Assembly (NCBI GenBank): GCA_902766695.1
Contig: CACXEY010000202.1
Coordinates: 1-35,955, forward strand
Length of the DNA stretch: 35,955 nucleotides
Source of the DNA: an uncultured bacterium
GTDB taxonomy: Bacteria; Verrucomicrobiota; Kiritimatiellia; CAIQIC01; Lenti-01
Direction of reading: 5' to 3'
Shown here piece by piece: positions 1 to 9,303 of this stretch. Under the pieces are notes generated by a model. That model was not told the origin of the DNA. It was given only the letters and a program-made list of their open reading frames with translations, and ran no database searches. Each line of letters opens with the position of its first letter. Positions within the stretch are counted from its first letter, which is position 1. The position numbers and the translations under genes are program-made.

Positions 1-956
1 TGCATCCCGAAGCCCCCGGCGTCCTGCAACCCACCGGCTCCGGACGCCTCGTCTCCGCCATGTTCGGCTCCACCCGCACCGGCAGCATCAACGGGCGCCT
101 CGCGCCGCGCTTCCACGAAGGCGTGGACATCGCGGCCACCGCGCGCAACAACCGCGGCGTGCCGACCGACCCCATCTACGCCGTTGCCGACGGCCGCGTC
201 GCCTACGTCAACACCGTCGCCGGCAACTCCTCCTACGGCAAATACATCGTCCTCGAGCACCCCGACCCGAGCCTCGGACTCGTCACGCGCGCCAACGGCA
301 GCGTCGTCACCTCCGTCGTCTACACCCTCTACGCCCATCTCGCCGACATCCGCTTCGGCGTGCGCGCCGGGGCCGCCGTCCGCGCCGGCGACGAAATCGC
401 CACCATGGGCAACACCTCCAACGACCGGACGGGCATCCCCATGGCCCGCGCCCACCTCCACTGGGAAATCGGCCTCATGCTCAACAGCCGCTACGACCGC
501 CTCGCCCGCGAGCAGAAGACCGCCAACCCCATGGGCCTCTACAACGGCCTGAACCTCTTCGGCGTCGACGCCCTCGACGTGTGGAAGGCGCACATGAACG
601 ACCCCGCCATGACCTTCGGCGACTACCTCGCGCACCTCAAGCCCGCGATGACCCTGGTCCTGCGTGGCAAGAACCCCGACTTCTTCGTCCGCAACCCCGG
701 CCTCTGGCACGGCGCCCCCTACGACGGCGGCCCGATCACCGTCACGCTGGGCGAGAGCGGCATCCCTCTCTCCGGCCGCAACGCCACCCCCATGGAACTG
801 AAACTCCTGGGCAACACCCGGCAGGCCGTCGTCGAAGCCGACGAAAGCGTCCTCGGCCGCAACGCCCGCGCCTACATCCAGAAATCCTCCTCCTTCACCA
901 CCGGCTGGATCGTCACCGCCAAAGGCCGCGCCTGGATGGACCACCTCTTCTTCTGA
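1..956 (+). CDS. M23 family metallopeptidase (LytM fold), 5' end outside window
   Basis: This is a zinc peptidase of the M23/LytM family, which cleaves peptide cross-links in peptidoglycan and normally acts outside the cytoplasm. The frame is open from base 3 with no stop before the ATG at 60, and the upstream codons read like protein ([15 protein letters not shown]), so the gene almost certainly starts before the window and only its catalytic and C-terminal parts are seen. Counting from the Met at base 60, the zinc-ligand motif HxxxD is H19/D23 and the HxH motif is H133/H135, with YAHL about residues 92-95. About 110 residues follow the catalytic core and have no feature I recognise. No signal peptide can be judged because the N-terminus is missing. 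The family call is secure; the substrate is inferred from the family. Confidence 0.88.
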   Translation, partial: HPEAPGVLQPTGSGRLVSAMFGSTRTGSINGRLAPRFHEGVDIAATARNNRGVPTDPIYAVADGRVAYVNTVAGNSSYGKYIVLEHPDPSLGLVTRANGSVVTSVVYTLYAHLADIRFGVRAGAAVRAGDEIATMGNTSNDRTGIPMARAHLHWEIGLMLNSRYDRLAREQKTANPMGLYNGLNLFGVDALDVWKAHMNDPAMTFGDYLAHLKPAMTLVLRGKNPDFFVRNPGLWHGAPYDGGPITVTLGESGIPLSGRNATPMELKLLGNTRQAVVEADESVLGRNARAYIQKSSSFTTGWIVTAKGRAWMDHLFF

Positions 957-1114
957 TTTTCCGCCCGCTCCCCCTTCTCTCCCACGCTCCCGCGCAGCGG
1001 CGGCCGGCCGTCCCGGCTTTCCATGCGCCGCCCAACCAAGCTCCGCACGAATGGGAACACGGGTCCTTCGCCGGGCCACTCCGTTGGAAAACTCGCGCGG
1101 CCGCACGTTTGCGC

Positions 1115-1142
1115 TTGCTTTCGCGCGGAGGGGCGGTAAAAG
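1115..1142 (+). promoter_or_regulatory. Candidate sigma70-type promoter for the ferredoxin gene
   Basis: TTGCTT at 1115-1120 and TAAAAG at 1137-1142 are separated by 16 bases. The CTTGC core of the -35 recurs before surE, the transketolase, the acyl-CoA dehydrogenase and the lipoprotein gene. The -10 is weak. It would give a leader of about 58 bases to the ATG at 1207. Confidence 0.35.
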
Positions 1143-1206
1143 GTGGGGAAAGGTTCCGCGTGGGACCGTGCAAGCCCCGAAACGACAAGAGAAGAGAGGT
1201 TTTATC

Positions 1207-1380
1207 ATGGCTGCTGTTGTGGATAGAGAAAAGTGCGCCGGTTGCGGTGCGTGCGAAGCCGACTGCCCGGTCCAGGCCATCAGCATGGACGACGGGAAGG
1301 CCAAGGTCGATGCCGACACCTGCGTGTCGTGCGGCGCCTGCACCGGCAACTGCCCCTGCGAGGCCATCACCCTCGACTGA
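1207..1380 (+). CDS. 2[4Fe-4S] ferredoxin, 57 aa
   Basis: This is a small bacterial (clostridial-type) ferredoxin, a soluble low-potential electron carrier. Two full cluster motifs are visible: [12 protein letters not shown] in the first half and [12 protein letters not shown] in the second. The length, 57 aa, is normal for the family. The ATG at 1207 is chosen because a purine-rich Shine-Dalgarno stretch (gagagg) lies just upstream and because upstream codons do not look like ferredoxin. A terminator follows directly, so the gene is probably monocistronic. It is a natural electron acceptor for the electron-bifurcating dehydrogenase/Etf complex encoded at 12-15 kb, but that partnership is an inference. 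Confidence 0.93.
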   Translation: MAAVVDREKCAGCGACEADCPVQAISMDDGKAKVDADTCVSCGACTGNCPCEAITLD

Positions 1381-1398
1381 GGACGCCAACGAACACCG

Positions 1399-1427
1399 AG
1401 CGGGGTCCCTCGCGGCCCCGCTTTTTC
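1399..1427 (+). terminator. Rho-independent terminator after the ferredoxin gene
   Basis: A 7-bp GC-rich stem, AGCGGGG (1399-1405) paired with CCCCGCT (1416-1422), has a 10-base loop and continues into a T-rich run. It lies 18 bases after the ferredoxin stop and ends just before the argG Shine-Dalgarno sequence. Confidence 0.8.
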
Positions 1428-1444
1428 TTGCACGAAAGGACTCC

Positions 1445-2710
<1,266 letters not shown>

Positions 2711-2733
2711 CCCATCCCCCGGCCCTCCCCCGC

Positions 2734-2765
2734 CGCGCCGCCCCATCCCGGGCGGCGCGTTTTTC
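2734..2765 (+). terminator. Rho-independent terminator after argG
   Basis: A 9-bp stem, CGCGCCGCC (2734-2742) with GGCGGCGCG (2751-2759), encloses an 8-base loop and is followed by TTTTTT. It lies 23 bases after the argG stop. Confidence 0.85.
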
Positions 2766-2837
2766 GTCTTCTCCCCGTCCCCTTCCACTCCCCCGGGGGC
2801 CTGCGCCCCGCCGCGCGCGGCGGGGCCCTTTGCGGAC

Positions 2838-2866
2838 TTGCCAGCCGCCCCACGACGCGGCATGAT
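2838..2866 (+). promoter_or_regulatory. Candidate promoter giving a leaderless surE mRNA
   Basis: TTGCCA (2838-2843) and CATGAT (2861-2866) are separated by 17 bases. The start codon of surE is at 2873, about where transcription would begin, and there is no Shine-Dalgarno sequence in between. If the promoter is real the mRNA is leaderless. Confidence 0.45.
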
Positions 2867-2872
2867 GCCCCC

Positions 2873-3640
2873 ATGAACTTCCTCCTGACCAACGACGATG
2901 GCATCCAGGCCGACGGCATCCGCGTCCTGGCCGACGCCGTGCGCGGACTGGGAACGCTCCACGTGGTGGCGCCCGACGGCGAGCGTTCGGCCATCGCGCA
3001 GGCGATCACCCTCGACCGCCCCCTCTACGCCGACCCCTGGCCCGCCCCCCCCGCCCCCCCCTTCGGCACCGCCGTCAGCGGCACCCCCGCCGATTGCGTG
3101 AAGATCGGCATCCGCCAGCTCCTCCCCGCGCCCCCCGACCTCGTCCTCAGCGGCATCAACCTCGGCCCCAACGCCGGCATCAGCGTCCTCTACTCCGGGA
3201 CCGTCTCCGCGGCCACCGAAGCCCTGATCCTCGGCTATCCGGCGATCGCCTTCTCCCTGACGACCTTCGCCGACCCGTACTGGGAAACCGCCGCGCGCGT
3301 CGCCCGCCGCATCGTGGAGCAGGTGGCGTCCGGCGGACTGCAGCTCACCCCGGACACCCTCTGGAACGTGAACATCCCGAACGTCCCCTACGCCGACCTC
3401 CGGGGCATCCGGCTCTCGCGCATGGGCGAGTCGCGCTTCATCGAACGCTACACGCCGGTCCGCGACGCCGCCGGCCGGACCTGCTGGACGATGCAAGGCG
3501 ACCTGGTGGAGCTGGGCGATCCCGACGGCACCGACCTGCAGGCCCTCCGCGACGGTTTCGTCTCCCTGACCCCGATCCGCCTGGACCGCACCCACCACGC
3601 CGCCCTCGCCGCCCTCCGCCGGAACCCGCCGGCACTCTGA
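2873..3640 (+). CDS. surE: 5'/3'-nucleotidase SurE
   Basis: SurE is a metal-dependent phosphatase acting on nucleoside monophosphates, usually cytosolic and linked to stationary-phase survival. The 255-aa length is typical. The metal-site residues of the family can be placed at D8 and D9 in TNDDG, S39 in GERSA, and N96 in SGINLGPN; the SGTPADCV block is at 69-76. The start is fixed by the TNDDG motif beginning at residue 6, since family members start only a few residues before it. A CTTGC-type promoter ends 6 bases before the ATG and there is no Shine-Dalgarno sequence, suggesting leaderless translation. A proline-rich segment, PWPAPPAPP at 55-63, is an unusual loop. Confidence 0.95.
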   Translation: MNFLLTNDDGIQADGIRVLADAVRGLGTLHVVAPDGERSAIAQAITLDRPLYADPWPAPPAPPFGTAVSGTPADCVKIGIRQLLPAPPDLVLSGINLGPNAGISVLYSGTVSAATEALILGYPAIAFSLTTFADPYWETAARVARRIVEQVASGGLQLTPDTLWNVNIPNVPYADLRGIRLSRMGESRFIERYTPVRDAAGRTCWTMQGDLVELGDPDGTDLQALRDGFVSLTPIRLDRTHHAALAALRRNPPAL

Positions 3641-3692
3641 TTCCCGCCCCTTTTCCCTTCCCGCCCCGCACCGGGTGTGGTAAGGAGAAGGC

Positions 3693-3749
3693 ATGCACAC
3701 CCCCGACATCCATCACGCGGCGGCCCCCCGTCGGAGGGCGCGGGAATGA
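3693..3749 (+). CDS. Possible 18-codon upstream ORF coupled to the GHMP kinase
   Basis: An ATG at 3693, preceded by TAAGGAGAAGGC (a strong Shine-Dalgarno sequence), opens an 18-codon frame: MHTPDIHHAAAPRRRARE. Its TGA at 3747-3749 overlaps the ATG of the GHMP kinase (3746) as ATGA, the layout expected for translational coupling. The peptide is basic at its C-terminus and has three His. It may be a leader or coupling peptide, or a chance ORF; the good ribosome site and exact overlap are the only evidence. Confidence 0.35.
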   Translation: MHTPDIHHAAAPRRRARE

Positions 3750-4753
3750 TCATCTCCCGCACCCCCTACCGCCTCTCCTTCTTCGGCGGCGGCACCGACT
3801 ATCCCGCCTGGTACCGCGAACACGGCGGCGCCGTCCTCTCCGCCGCCATCAACCGCTACTGCTACCTCACCTGCCGCTGGCTCCCCCCCTTCTTCAAGCA
3901 CCGCTCCCGCGTGGTCTATTCGCTCATCGAGGACGTGGCGGACAACGCCGCGATCCGCCATCCGGCCGTCCGCGAAGGCCTCCGTTTCCTCGGCATTTCC
4001 GACGGCGTCGAAATCCACCACGACGGCGACCTGCCCAAGATGACCGGCCTCGGCACGAGTTCCTCCTTCGCGGTGGGCCTTCTCAACGCCCTGCACCGGT
4101 TGCTGGACCATCCGGCCCCCTCCCCGATGCAGCTGGCCACGGAGGCCATCCACGTCGAGCGCGACCTCTGCGGGGAACGCGTCGGCTCACAGGACCAGAC
4201 CGCCGCGGCCTTCGGCGGGCTCAACCACATCCGGTTCACCGCGGACGACTCCATCGCGGTCGAACCCGTCACCCTGCCGCCGGAGCGGCTGGACGCCTTC
4301 CAGCGCTCGCTGATGCTGTTTTTCACCGGCTTTTCCCGCTATTCCTCGGAGGTGGTGGGTGAGCAGCTGCGCAACATCCCCGCCCGGGAACGCGAACTCT
4401 CGGAGATGGCGGCGATGGTCCCCGAAGGCCTCCGCATCCTGCGCGGCAACGGCGACCTGGCCGATTTCGGCCGCCTGCTCCACGAAACCTGGCAACTCAA
4501 GCGCTCGCTTTCCTCGCGCGTCAGCACCCCGGAAATCGATGCGATGTACGAGACCGCGCGGCGGGCCGGCGCCCTCGGCGGAAAGATCGCCGGGGCCGGC
4601 GGCGGCGGCTTCCTGCTGCTGTACGTCGAACCCGACCGCCGGGCGGCCGTGCGGAAGGCCCTCGCCTCGCTGTTGCACGTCCCGTTCGGCATCGACACGG
4701 CCGGCTCCACCATCCTCTACGCCGAAACCATTCCCCAGGAGGCGCCCCAATGA
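3746..4753 (+). CDS. GHMP-family sugar kinase, D-glycero-D-manno-heptose 7-phosphate kinase-like
   Basis: This predicted cytosolic ATP-dependent small-molecule kinase belongs to the GHMP superfamily and is closest in style to HddA-type heptose-7-phosphate kinases and related galactokinase-like enzymes of surface-polysaccharide loci. The 335-aa product begins ISRTPYRLSFFGGGTDYPAW. The ATP-binding loop GLGTSSSFA is at 101-109, GSQDQTAAAFGGLN follows about residue 150, and the C-terminal GKIAGAGGGGFLL motif is present. The ATG at 3746 is chosen because HddA-like proteins start directly at this M-I-I-S-R-T-P segment; GGAGGG lies 7 bases upstream. The stop overlaps the next ATG as ATGA (4750-4753). 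The sugar substrate cannot be read from sequence. GmhA, GmhB and nucleotidyltransferase genes are not in the window. Confidence 0.85.
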   Translation: MIISRTPYRLSFFGGGTDYPAWYREHGGAVLSAAINRYCYLTCRWLPPFFKHRSRVVYSLIEDVADNAAIRHPAVREGLRFLGISDGVEIHHDGDLPKMTGLGTSSSFAVGLLNALHRLLDHPAPSPMQLATEAIHVERDLCGERVGSQDQTAAAFGGLNHIRFTADDSIAVEPVTLPPERLDAFQRSLMLFFTGFSRYSSEVVGEQLRNIPARERELSEMAAMVPEGLRILRGNGDLADFGRLLHETWQLKRSLSSRVSTPEIDAMYETARRAGALGGKIAGAGGGGFLLLYVEPDRRAAVRKALASLLHVPFGIDTAGSTILYAETIPQEAPQ

Positions 4754-5928
4754 CCTTTACCCATCCGCTCATGGCCAACAACATCACGGCCGAAGACCGC
4801 GCCGCCGTCATCGGGTTCCTGCAAGGCGACCCCATCCTCACGCAGTCCTCGAACGTGCGCGCCTTCGAGGAGGAATGGAGCGCCTGGCTCGGCGTCCGCC
4901 ACAGCGTGTTCGTCAACTCCGGCTCCTCGGCGAACTTCATCACCATGGCCGCCCTGCGGCACCTCCGCGGCCCCGGCGAGGTTGTCGTGCCGACCCTCAC
5001 CTGGGTTTCAGACATCGCCTCCGTCCTCGCCGCCGGGCACACGCCGGTGTTCGTGGACATCGACCCACGCACCCTCGCCATGGACCCGCGCCGCGCCATC
5101 GACGCCATCACCCCGCGCACCCGCGCCGTGTTCCTCACCCACGCCCAGGGCTTCGACGGGCTCGACGACGGCCTGCTGGACGTCCTCCGCGAACGCGGCA
5201 TCCCGCTGATCGAGGACGTCTGCGAATCCCACGGGGCGACCCACCGGGGCCGCAAGGCGGGAACCTTCGGCCTGGCCTCGAACTTCTCCTTCTACTTCGC
5301 CCACCACATGAGCACGATCGAAGGCGGCATGGTCTGCACCGACGACGACGGATTCTGGCAGACCTGCCGCATCCTCCGCAGCCACGGCATGGTGCGCGAG
5401 GCCACCGATCCGGCCGTCCGCGCCCGCTGGGAGGCCGCCCACCCGGACCTCAACCCGCAGTTCATCTTCGCCTATCCCTCCTGCAACTACCGCAGCCACG
5501 AGATACCGGCCGTCATCGGCCGCAGCCAGCTCAAGCGCCTCGACGCCAACAACGCGCGCCGCACGGAGAACTTCGAACGCTTCCTCTCGCTCCTGGACCC
5601 CGCCCTCTACCGCACCGGCTACAAGGTCGAAGGCAGCGTCAACTACGCCTTCCCGGTCGTCCTGCGCGAGCCCGACACGGCCCTCCGCGACCGCCTCGAA
5701 ACGCTGCTCCGCGCGAACGGCATCGAATTCCGCCGCGGCAACGCCGGCGGCGGCAACCAGCTCCGCCAGCCCTACCTCGAAGGCATCGCCCCGCCCAAGG
5801 CCGACCTCCCGCGCCTCTTCCCCGAAGTCGACCACGTCCACTTCTACGGCTACTACATCGGCAACTACCCCTCCCTCCCCCTCTCCGCCGTCGACCGCCT
5901 CTGCGGCATCCTCAACTCGCTCGAGTAG
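4750..5928 (+). CDS. DegT-family PLP enzyme of the ColD/RfbH (3-dehydrase) type, Lys replaced by His
   Basis: This 392-aa protein has the fold-type I signature of DegT/DnrJ/EryC1 sugar enzymes: NSGSSANF (56-63), VPTLTWVSD (80-88), EDVCESHGA (155-163) and NYRSHEIPA near 250. The usual PLP-binding Lys sits six residues before the E of (G/I)EGG. Here that block is NFSFYFAHHMSTIEGG, so the position is H185. His at this site is the hallmark of the 3-dehydrases ColD (GDP-4-keto-6-deoxymannose 3-dehydratase) and E1/RfbH, which remove the C3 hydroxyl instead of transaminating. I therefore infer a 3-deoxysugar-forming dehydratase. I do not see the four-Cys [2Fe-2S] pattern of E1, so the ColD type is likelier. 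The ATG overlaps the kinase stop, and GGAGG lies upstream. Confidence 0.85.
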   Translation: MTFTHPLMANNITAEDRAAVIGFLQGDPILTQSSNVRAFEEEWSAWLGVRHSVFVNSGSSANFITMAALRHLRGPGEVVVPTLTWVSDIASVLAAGHTPVFVDIDPRTLAMDPRRAIDAITPRTRAVFLTHAQGFDGLDDGLLDVLRERGIPLIEDVCESHGATHRGRKAGTFGLASNFSFYFAHHMSTIEGGMVCTDDDGFWQTCRILRSHGMVREATDPAVRARWEAAHPDLNPQFIFAYPSCNYRSHEIPAVIGRSQLKRLDANNARRTENFERFLSLLDPALYRTGYKVEGSVNYAFPVVLREPDTALRDRLETLLRANGIEFRRGNAGGGNQLRQPYLEGIAPPKADLPRLFPEVDHVHFYGYYIGNYPSLPLSAVDRLCGILNSLE

Positions 5929-5955
5929 CCCCCGCCCCGCACGCCCCTTTTCCGC

Positions 5956-5983
5956 TTGCTTCCGCCGGACGGCCCCCTATATT
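5956..5983 (+). promoter_or_regulatory. Candidate promoter for the transketolase genes
   Basis: TTGCTT (5956-5961) and TATATT (5978-5983) are 16 bases apart. The predicted start of transcription is about 7 bases before the ATG at 5997, and there is no Shine-Dalgarno sequence, so the leader would be very short. It lies in the 68-base gap after the ColD-like gene. Confidence 0.5.
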
Positions 5984-5996
5984 GCCAACCTTGACC

Positions 5997-6830
5997 ATGA
6001 CGGACGACCTGCAACCACTGGAAAAAGAAGCCCGCGCCATCCGCGCCACCTGCATGCAGATGGCGTTCGACGGCCGCGAGGGACACCTGAGCGCCTCGAT
6101 GACCTACGCGGACGTGCTCGTGGCGCTCCACCGCCGCTGGCTGCGCCCGGCGGACGCCGCGTCCGGACGCTCCGCCGACCGCTTCATCCTCTCCAAGGGG
6201 CACGGCTGCACCGCGCTCTACGCGATGCTCGCGGCGTGCGGGCGGATTCCGAAGGAATCCCTCGCCCTCTACAACCACCCCGGCGGACCGCTGCCCAACC
6301 ATCCGTGCGAGCACGCGCTGCCGGAAATCGAAATGTCGGCCGGCAGCCTCGGCCACGGCCTGGGGGTCGCCACGGGGATGCTCTACGGCCTGCGCCTGCG
6401 CGGCGATTCCGCCCGCGTCGCGGTCCTCCTCGGCGACGGCGAATGCAACGAAGGCAGCGTCTGGGAAGCCGCCATGTTCGCCGCCGCGCGGAAGCTCGGC
6501 AACCTGCTCGCCATCGTCGACTACAACGGCATCCAGGCCGTCGGCCGCAGCGACGACCTGATGGGCCACACCGACCTCGCGGCGAAGTTCCGCGCCTTCG
6601 GCTGGGCGGCGGAGACCCTCGACGGCCACGACATGGCGGCCATCGTGGACGCCCTCTCCCGCGTGCCGTTCGCGCCCGGACGCCCCACGGCGATCGTCGC
6701 GAAGACGCGCATGGGCGTCTCCTTCATGGAAGGCGACGTCGTCTGGCACTACCGCAAACCCTCCGCCGACGATCTCGCCCGCGCCCTCGCCGAGCTGGAC
6801 GCCGCGCCCATCCACAAGGACGTGCCATGA
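5997..6830 (+). CDS. Transketolase, N-terminal (thiamine-diphosphate-binding) subunit
   Basis: This is the ThDP-binding half of a split transketolase, 277 aa. The ThDP motif is complete: GDG at 146-148, the acidic/Glu segment ECNEGSVWEA, and Asn at 177 (DYNGIQ). SKGHG (66-70) and the SAGSLGHGLG segment are also typical. The ATG at 5997 gives the usual short N-terminal helix before RATCMQMAF; no ribosome site is visible, in line with the near-leaderless promoter. Its last codons overlap the next gene (ATGA at 6827-6830), so the two halves are made in coupled fashion. Central-metabolism transketolase is usually one ~660-aa chain; split versions are frequent in accessory sugar loci. Role here: probably two-carbon ketol transfer in sugar synthesis (inference). 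Confidence 0.9.
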   Translation: MTDDLQPLEKEARAIRATCMQMAFDGREGHLSASMTYADVLVALHRRWLRPADAASGRSADRFILSKGHGCTALYAMLAACGRIPKESLALYNHPGGPLPNHPCEHALPEIEMSAGSLGHGLGVATGMLYGLRLRGDSARVAVLLGDGECNEGSVWEAAMFAAARKLGNLLAIVDYNGIQAVGRSDDLMGHTDLAAKFRAFGWAAETLDGHDMAAIVDALSRVPFAPGRPTAIVAKTRMGVSFMEGDVVWHYRKPSADDLARALAELDAAPIHKDVP

Positions 6831-7750
6831 GACGCGCCTTCGTCGACACCCTGACCGAGCTGGCCGCGGCCGACGACCGCGTGGCCATCCTGACCGGCGA
6901 CCTGGGCTTCCAGGTCTTCGACCGCTTCATCGAGCGCTTCCCGGACCGCTACGTCAACGTCGGCATCGCCGAGGCGCAGGTGGTGTGCGCGGCGGCGGGG
7001 ATGGCGCGCGTCGGCTTCCGCCCCTTCGCCTATTCCATCGCGAGCTTCATGACGGCGCGGCCCTTCGAGCAGATCCGCTTCGCGGTCGGCTACCCCCGGC
7101 TCCCCGTCGTGTTCGTCGGCGCCGGCGGCGGCTACTGCTACGCGCAGAGCGGCGTCTCCCACCACGCGCCCGACGATTTCGCGCTGATGGGGCTGGTCCC
7201 CGGCATGACGCTGGTAGCCCCCGGCGACCCGCACGAAGTGCACGACCTCCTCCCGCAGCTCGTCCGCCTCGACGGCCCCTCCTACATCCGCATCGGCAAG
7301 TTCGGCGAACCCGCATACGAAGCGAACTCCCCCATCGTCCTCGGCAAGGGCCGCATCCTGCGCTCCGGACGCAAGGTGGCCGTCCTGACCGCCGGCGAAA
7401 CCGCGCCCATCGCCCTGGACGCCCTGGAGCGGCTCGCCCCCGACGGCATATCGCCCACCGTCTGCCAGTTCCACACCCTGCGCCCGCTCGACACGGGCAT
7501 GCTGGCCGAACTCGCCGCCGCCGGACACACCGCGTTCGTCTGCGCCGAGGAATGCTGCCCGCAGGGCGGACTCCACCAGCAGGTCGCCCTCTGGATCCAG
7601 TCCGCCGGGCTCCCGATCCGGCACGTCCGCCTCGGCCCGCCCGACGAATTCGTCCTCGGCAACCCCGACCGCAACGCCTTCCGCGCCGCCTGCGGCTTCG
7701 ATGCCGCGGGCATCGCCGACGCCTGCCGGCGCGCCTGGCACGCCACCTGA
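6827..7750 (+). CDS. Transketolase, C-terminal (pyrimidine-binding) subunit
   Basis: This 307-aa partner subunit carries the pyrimidine-binding domain and the C-terminal transketolase domain. The catalytic Glu that activates ThDP is E49 in NVGIAEAQ, and the SHHAPDDFALM stretch is typical of transketolase/DXS-like C-terminal halves. The C-terminal domain is recognisable from GRKVAVLTAGET onward. The start overlaps the N-subunit stop by ATGA, so a 1:1 heteromer is expected. The gene is followed after 17 bases by the radical SAM gene and probably shares its mRNA. Donor and acceptor are unknown; the ColD-like and Fcl-like genes nearby suggest a keto-deoxysugar acceptor. Confidence 0.9.
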   Translation: MRRAFVDTLTELAAADDRVAILTGDLGFQVFDRFIERFPDRYVNVGIAEAQVVCAAAGMARVGFRPFAYSIASFMTARPFEQIRFAVGYPRLPVVFVGAGGGYCYAQSGVSHHAPDDFALMGLVPGMTLVAPGDPHEVHDLLPQLVRLDGPSYIRIGKFGEPAYEANSPIVLGKGRILRSGRKVAVLTAGETAPIALDALERLAPDGISPTVCQFHTLRPLDTGMLAELAAAGHTAFVCAEECCPQGGLHQQVALWIQSAGLPIRHVRLGPPDEFVLGNPDRNAFRAACGFDAAGIADACRRAWHAT

Positions 7751-7767
7751 CCAACGAAAGGCCCCCC

Positions 7768-9249
7768 ATGAGCACGACACCCGACATCCTCCTCATCAAC
7801 ATCGGCGGCACCAAGAAACGCGTCTACCAGGACCTTTCCAAGGACTTCTCCGCCGTCGAGCCCCCCTTCTGGCTCCTGCTGACCGCCGGCTACCTCCGCA
7901 AGCAGGGGTTCGACGTCGCCGCCCTCGACGCCAACGTCCTCAACCTCGACGAAGAAGAGACCGTCGATGCCGTCGTCGCCCGCAAGGCCCGCCTGAACGC
8001 CATCGTCGTCTACAGCCAGCAGGCCAACACCTGCACCCCCGTCATGGGCGGCGTCAGCCGCCTCTGCCGCGCCATCAAGAATCGCCAGGCCGACCTGCCG
8101 CTCATCCTCACCGGCTGGCACCCCTCCTGCCTTCCCGAGCGCACCCTCCGCGAAGAAGCCTGCGACATGGTGGCCGAAGGCGAAGGTTTTTATACCCTCC
8201 GAGGCCTCCTCCGCGGCGACCCGCTCGACACCGTTCCCGGCCTCTGGTGGCGCGAAGGCGACGGCATCCGCCACAACCCGCGCGCCCCGAACATCGAAAA
8301 CCTGAGCGAAGAACTCGACGAAGTCGCCTGGGACCTCCTGCCCATCGACGGCGGCGGCTACCGCGCCTTCAACTGGCTCGCCCTCTCCGACCTCCCCACC
8401 CGCACCCATTGCGCGGGCCTCTTCACCAGCCTCGGCTGCCCCTACCAGTGCTCCTTCTGCGCCATCCACGCAACCTTCGGCGAGCGCCGCATCCGCTACT
8501 GGTCGCCCGAGTGGACCATGAAGCAGCTCGACATCCTCGCCCGCCGCTACGGCGTCCGCCACGTCAACCTCATCGACGAACTCTACGTCTTCAACCCCAA
8601 GCACTACCTCCCCATCGCCGAAGCCCTCCTCCAGCGCGAATACAAGCTCAACTTCTGCGCCTTCGCCCGCGTGGACCGCGTCGACAAGATGCCCATGGAA
8701 GAGCTCCGCCTGCTCAAGCGCGCCGGCTTCAACTGGTTCAAGCTCGGCATCGAGCACTCCGACGAGCGCGTCCTGCACCTCGCCCACAAGGGCAACTACG
8801 CGCGCGAGGACATCCGCCGCGTCGTCGGCAAGATCCACGAAGCGGGCATCGACCTGTGCGCCAACTTCATGTTCGGCCTCCCCGGCGACGACTGGGAGAC
8901 CATGCAGTCCAACTTCAACTTCGCGATGGAGCTCAACTGCGCCTTCCCGAGCTTCTTCTGCACCATGGCGCCTCCCGGCTCCGACCTCTACGACGAAGCC
9001 CTGGCCAACGGCACCCCGCTCCCCGCCGACTGGGAAGGCTATGCGCAGCAGGGCTACAACTTCCAGCCGTTGCCGACCGAGCACCTGTCGCCGGCCGAAG
9101 TGCTGGCCTTCCGCGACTGGGCCTTCCAGACCTACTTCACGAACCCCCGCTACCTCGACATGATCGCCCGCAAGTTCGGCCCCGCCGCCCGCGACCACAT
9201 CCGCGCCATGACCGCCGTCCGCCTCAAGCGCCGCCTCCTCGGCGACTGA
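7768..9249 (+). CDS. B12-binding-domain radical SAM protein
   Basis: This 493-aa protein has an N-terminal cobalamin-binding-type Rossmann region (DILLINIGGTKKR at the start, LILTGWHPS near 112-120, EGEGFYTL near 137-144) and a radical SAM domain whose cluster motif CxxxCxxC is C224/C228/C231 in SLGCPYQCSFC. Strand motifs such as NLIDELYVF and FMFGLPGDD follow. Class B members of this architecture do methylations and other C-C or C-P chemistry, often on antibiotics, lipids or sugars; no conserved signature tells me which. The DxHxxG cobalamin motif is not seen, so B12 binding itself is uncertain. ATG 7768 follows GAAAG. It probably ends the transketolase operon, since a terminator is next. 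Confidence 0.85.
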   Translation: MSTTPDILLINIGGTKKRVYQDLSKDFSAVEPPFWLLLTAGYLRKQGFDVAALDANVLNLDEEETVDAVVARKARLNAIVVYSQQANTCTPVMGGVSRLCRAIKNRQADLPLILTGWHPSCLPERTLREEACDMVAEGEGFYTLRGLLRGDPLDTVPGLWWREGDGIRHNPRAPNIENLSEELDEVAWDLLPIDGGGYRAFNWLALSDLPTRTHCAGLFTSLGCPYQCSFCAIHATFGERRIRYWSPEWTMKQLDILARRYGVRHVNLIDELYVFNPKHYLPIAEALLQREYKLNFCAFARVDRVDKMPMEELRLLKRAGFNWFKLGIEHSDERVLHLAHKGNYAREDIRRVVGKIHEAGIDLCANFMFGLPGDDWETMQSNFNFAMELNCAFPSFFCTMAPPGSDLYDEALANGTPLPADWEGYAQQGYNFQPLPTEHLSPAEVLAFRDWAFQTYFTNPRYLDMIARKFGPAARDHIRAMTAVRLKRRLLGD

Positions 9250-9274
9250 GCCGCCCCCCCCATCCCGGCCCTGC

Positions 9275-9300
9275 AGGTCCCGCGTCGCGGGACCTTTTCC
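9275..9300 (+). terminator. Rho-independent terminator after the radical SAM gene
   Basis: A 9-bp perfect stem, AGGTCCCGC (9275-9283) with GCGGGACCT (9287-9295), has a 3-base loop and runs into TTTTCC. It separates this operon from the convergent glycosyltransferase. There is no T-run on the other strand. Confidence 0.8.
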
Positions 9301-9303
9301 TTT

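Noticed and set aside
581-1444. Long open frame continuing upstream of argG through the M23 and ferredoxin genes
   Set aside because: It overlaps two well-supported genes in another frame, its translation is Arg/Pro-rich, and argG has its own ATG and ribosome site.
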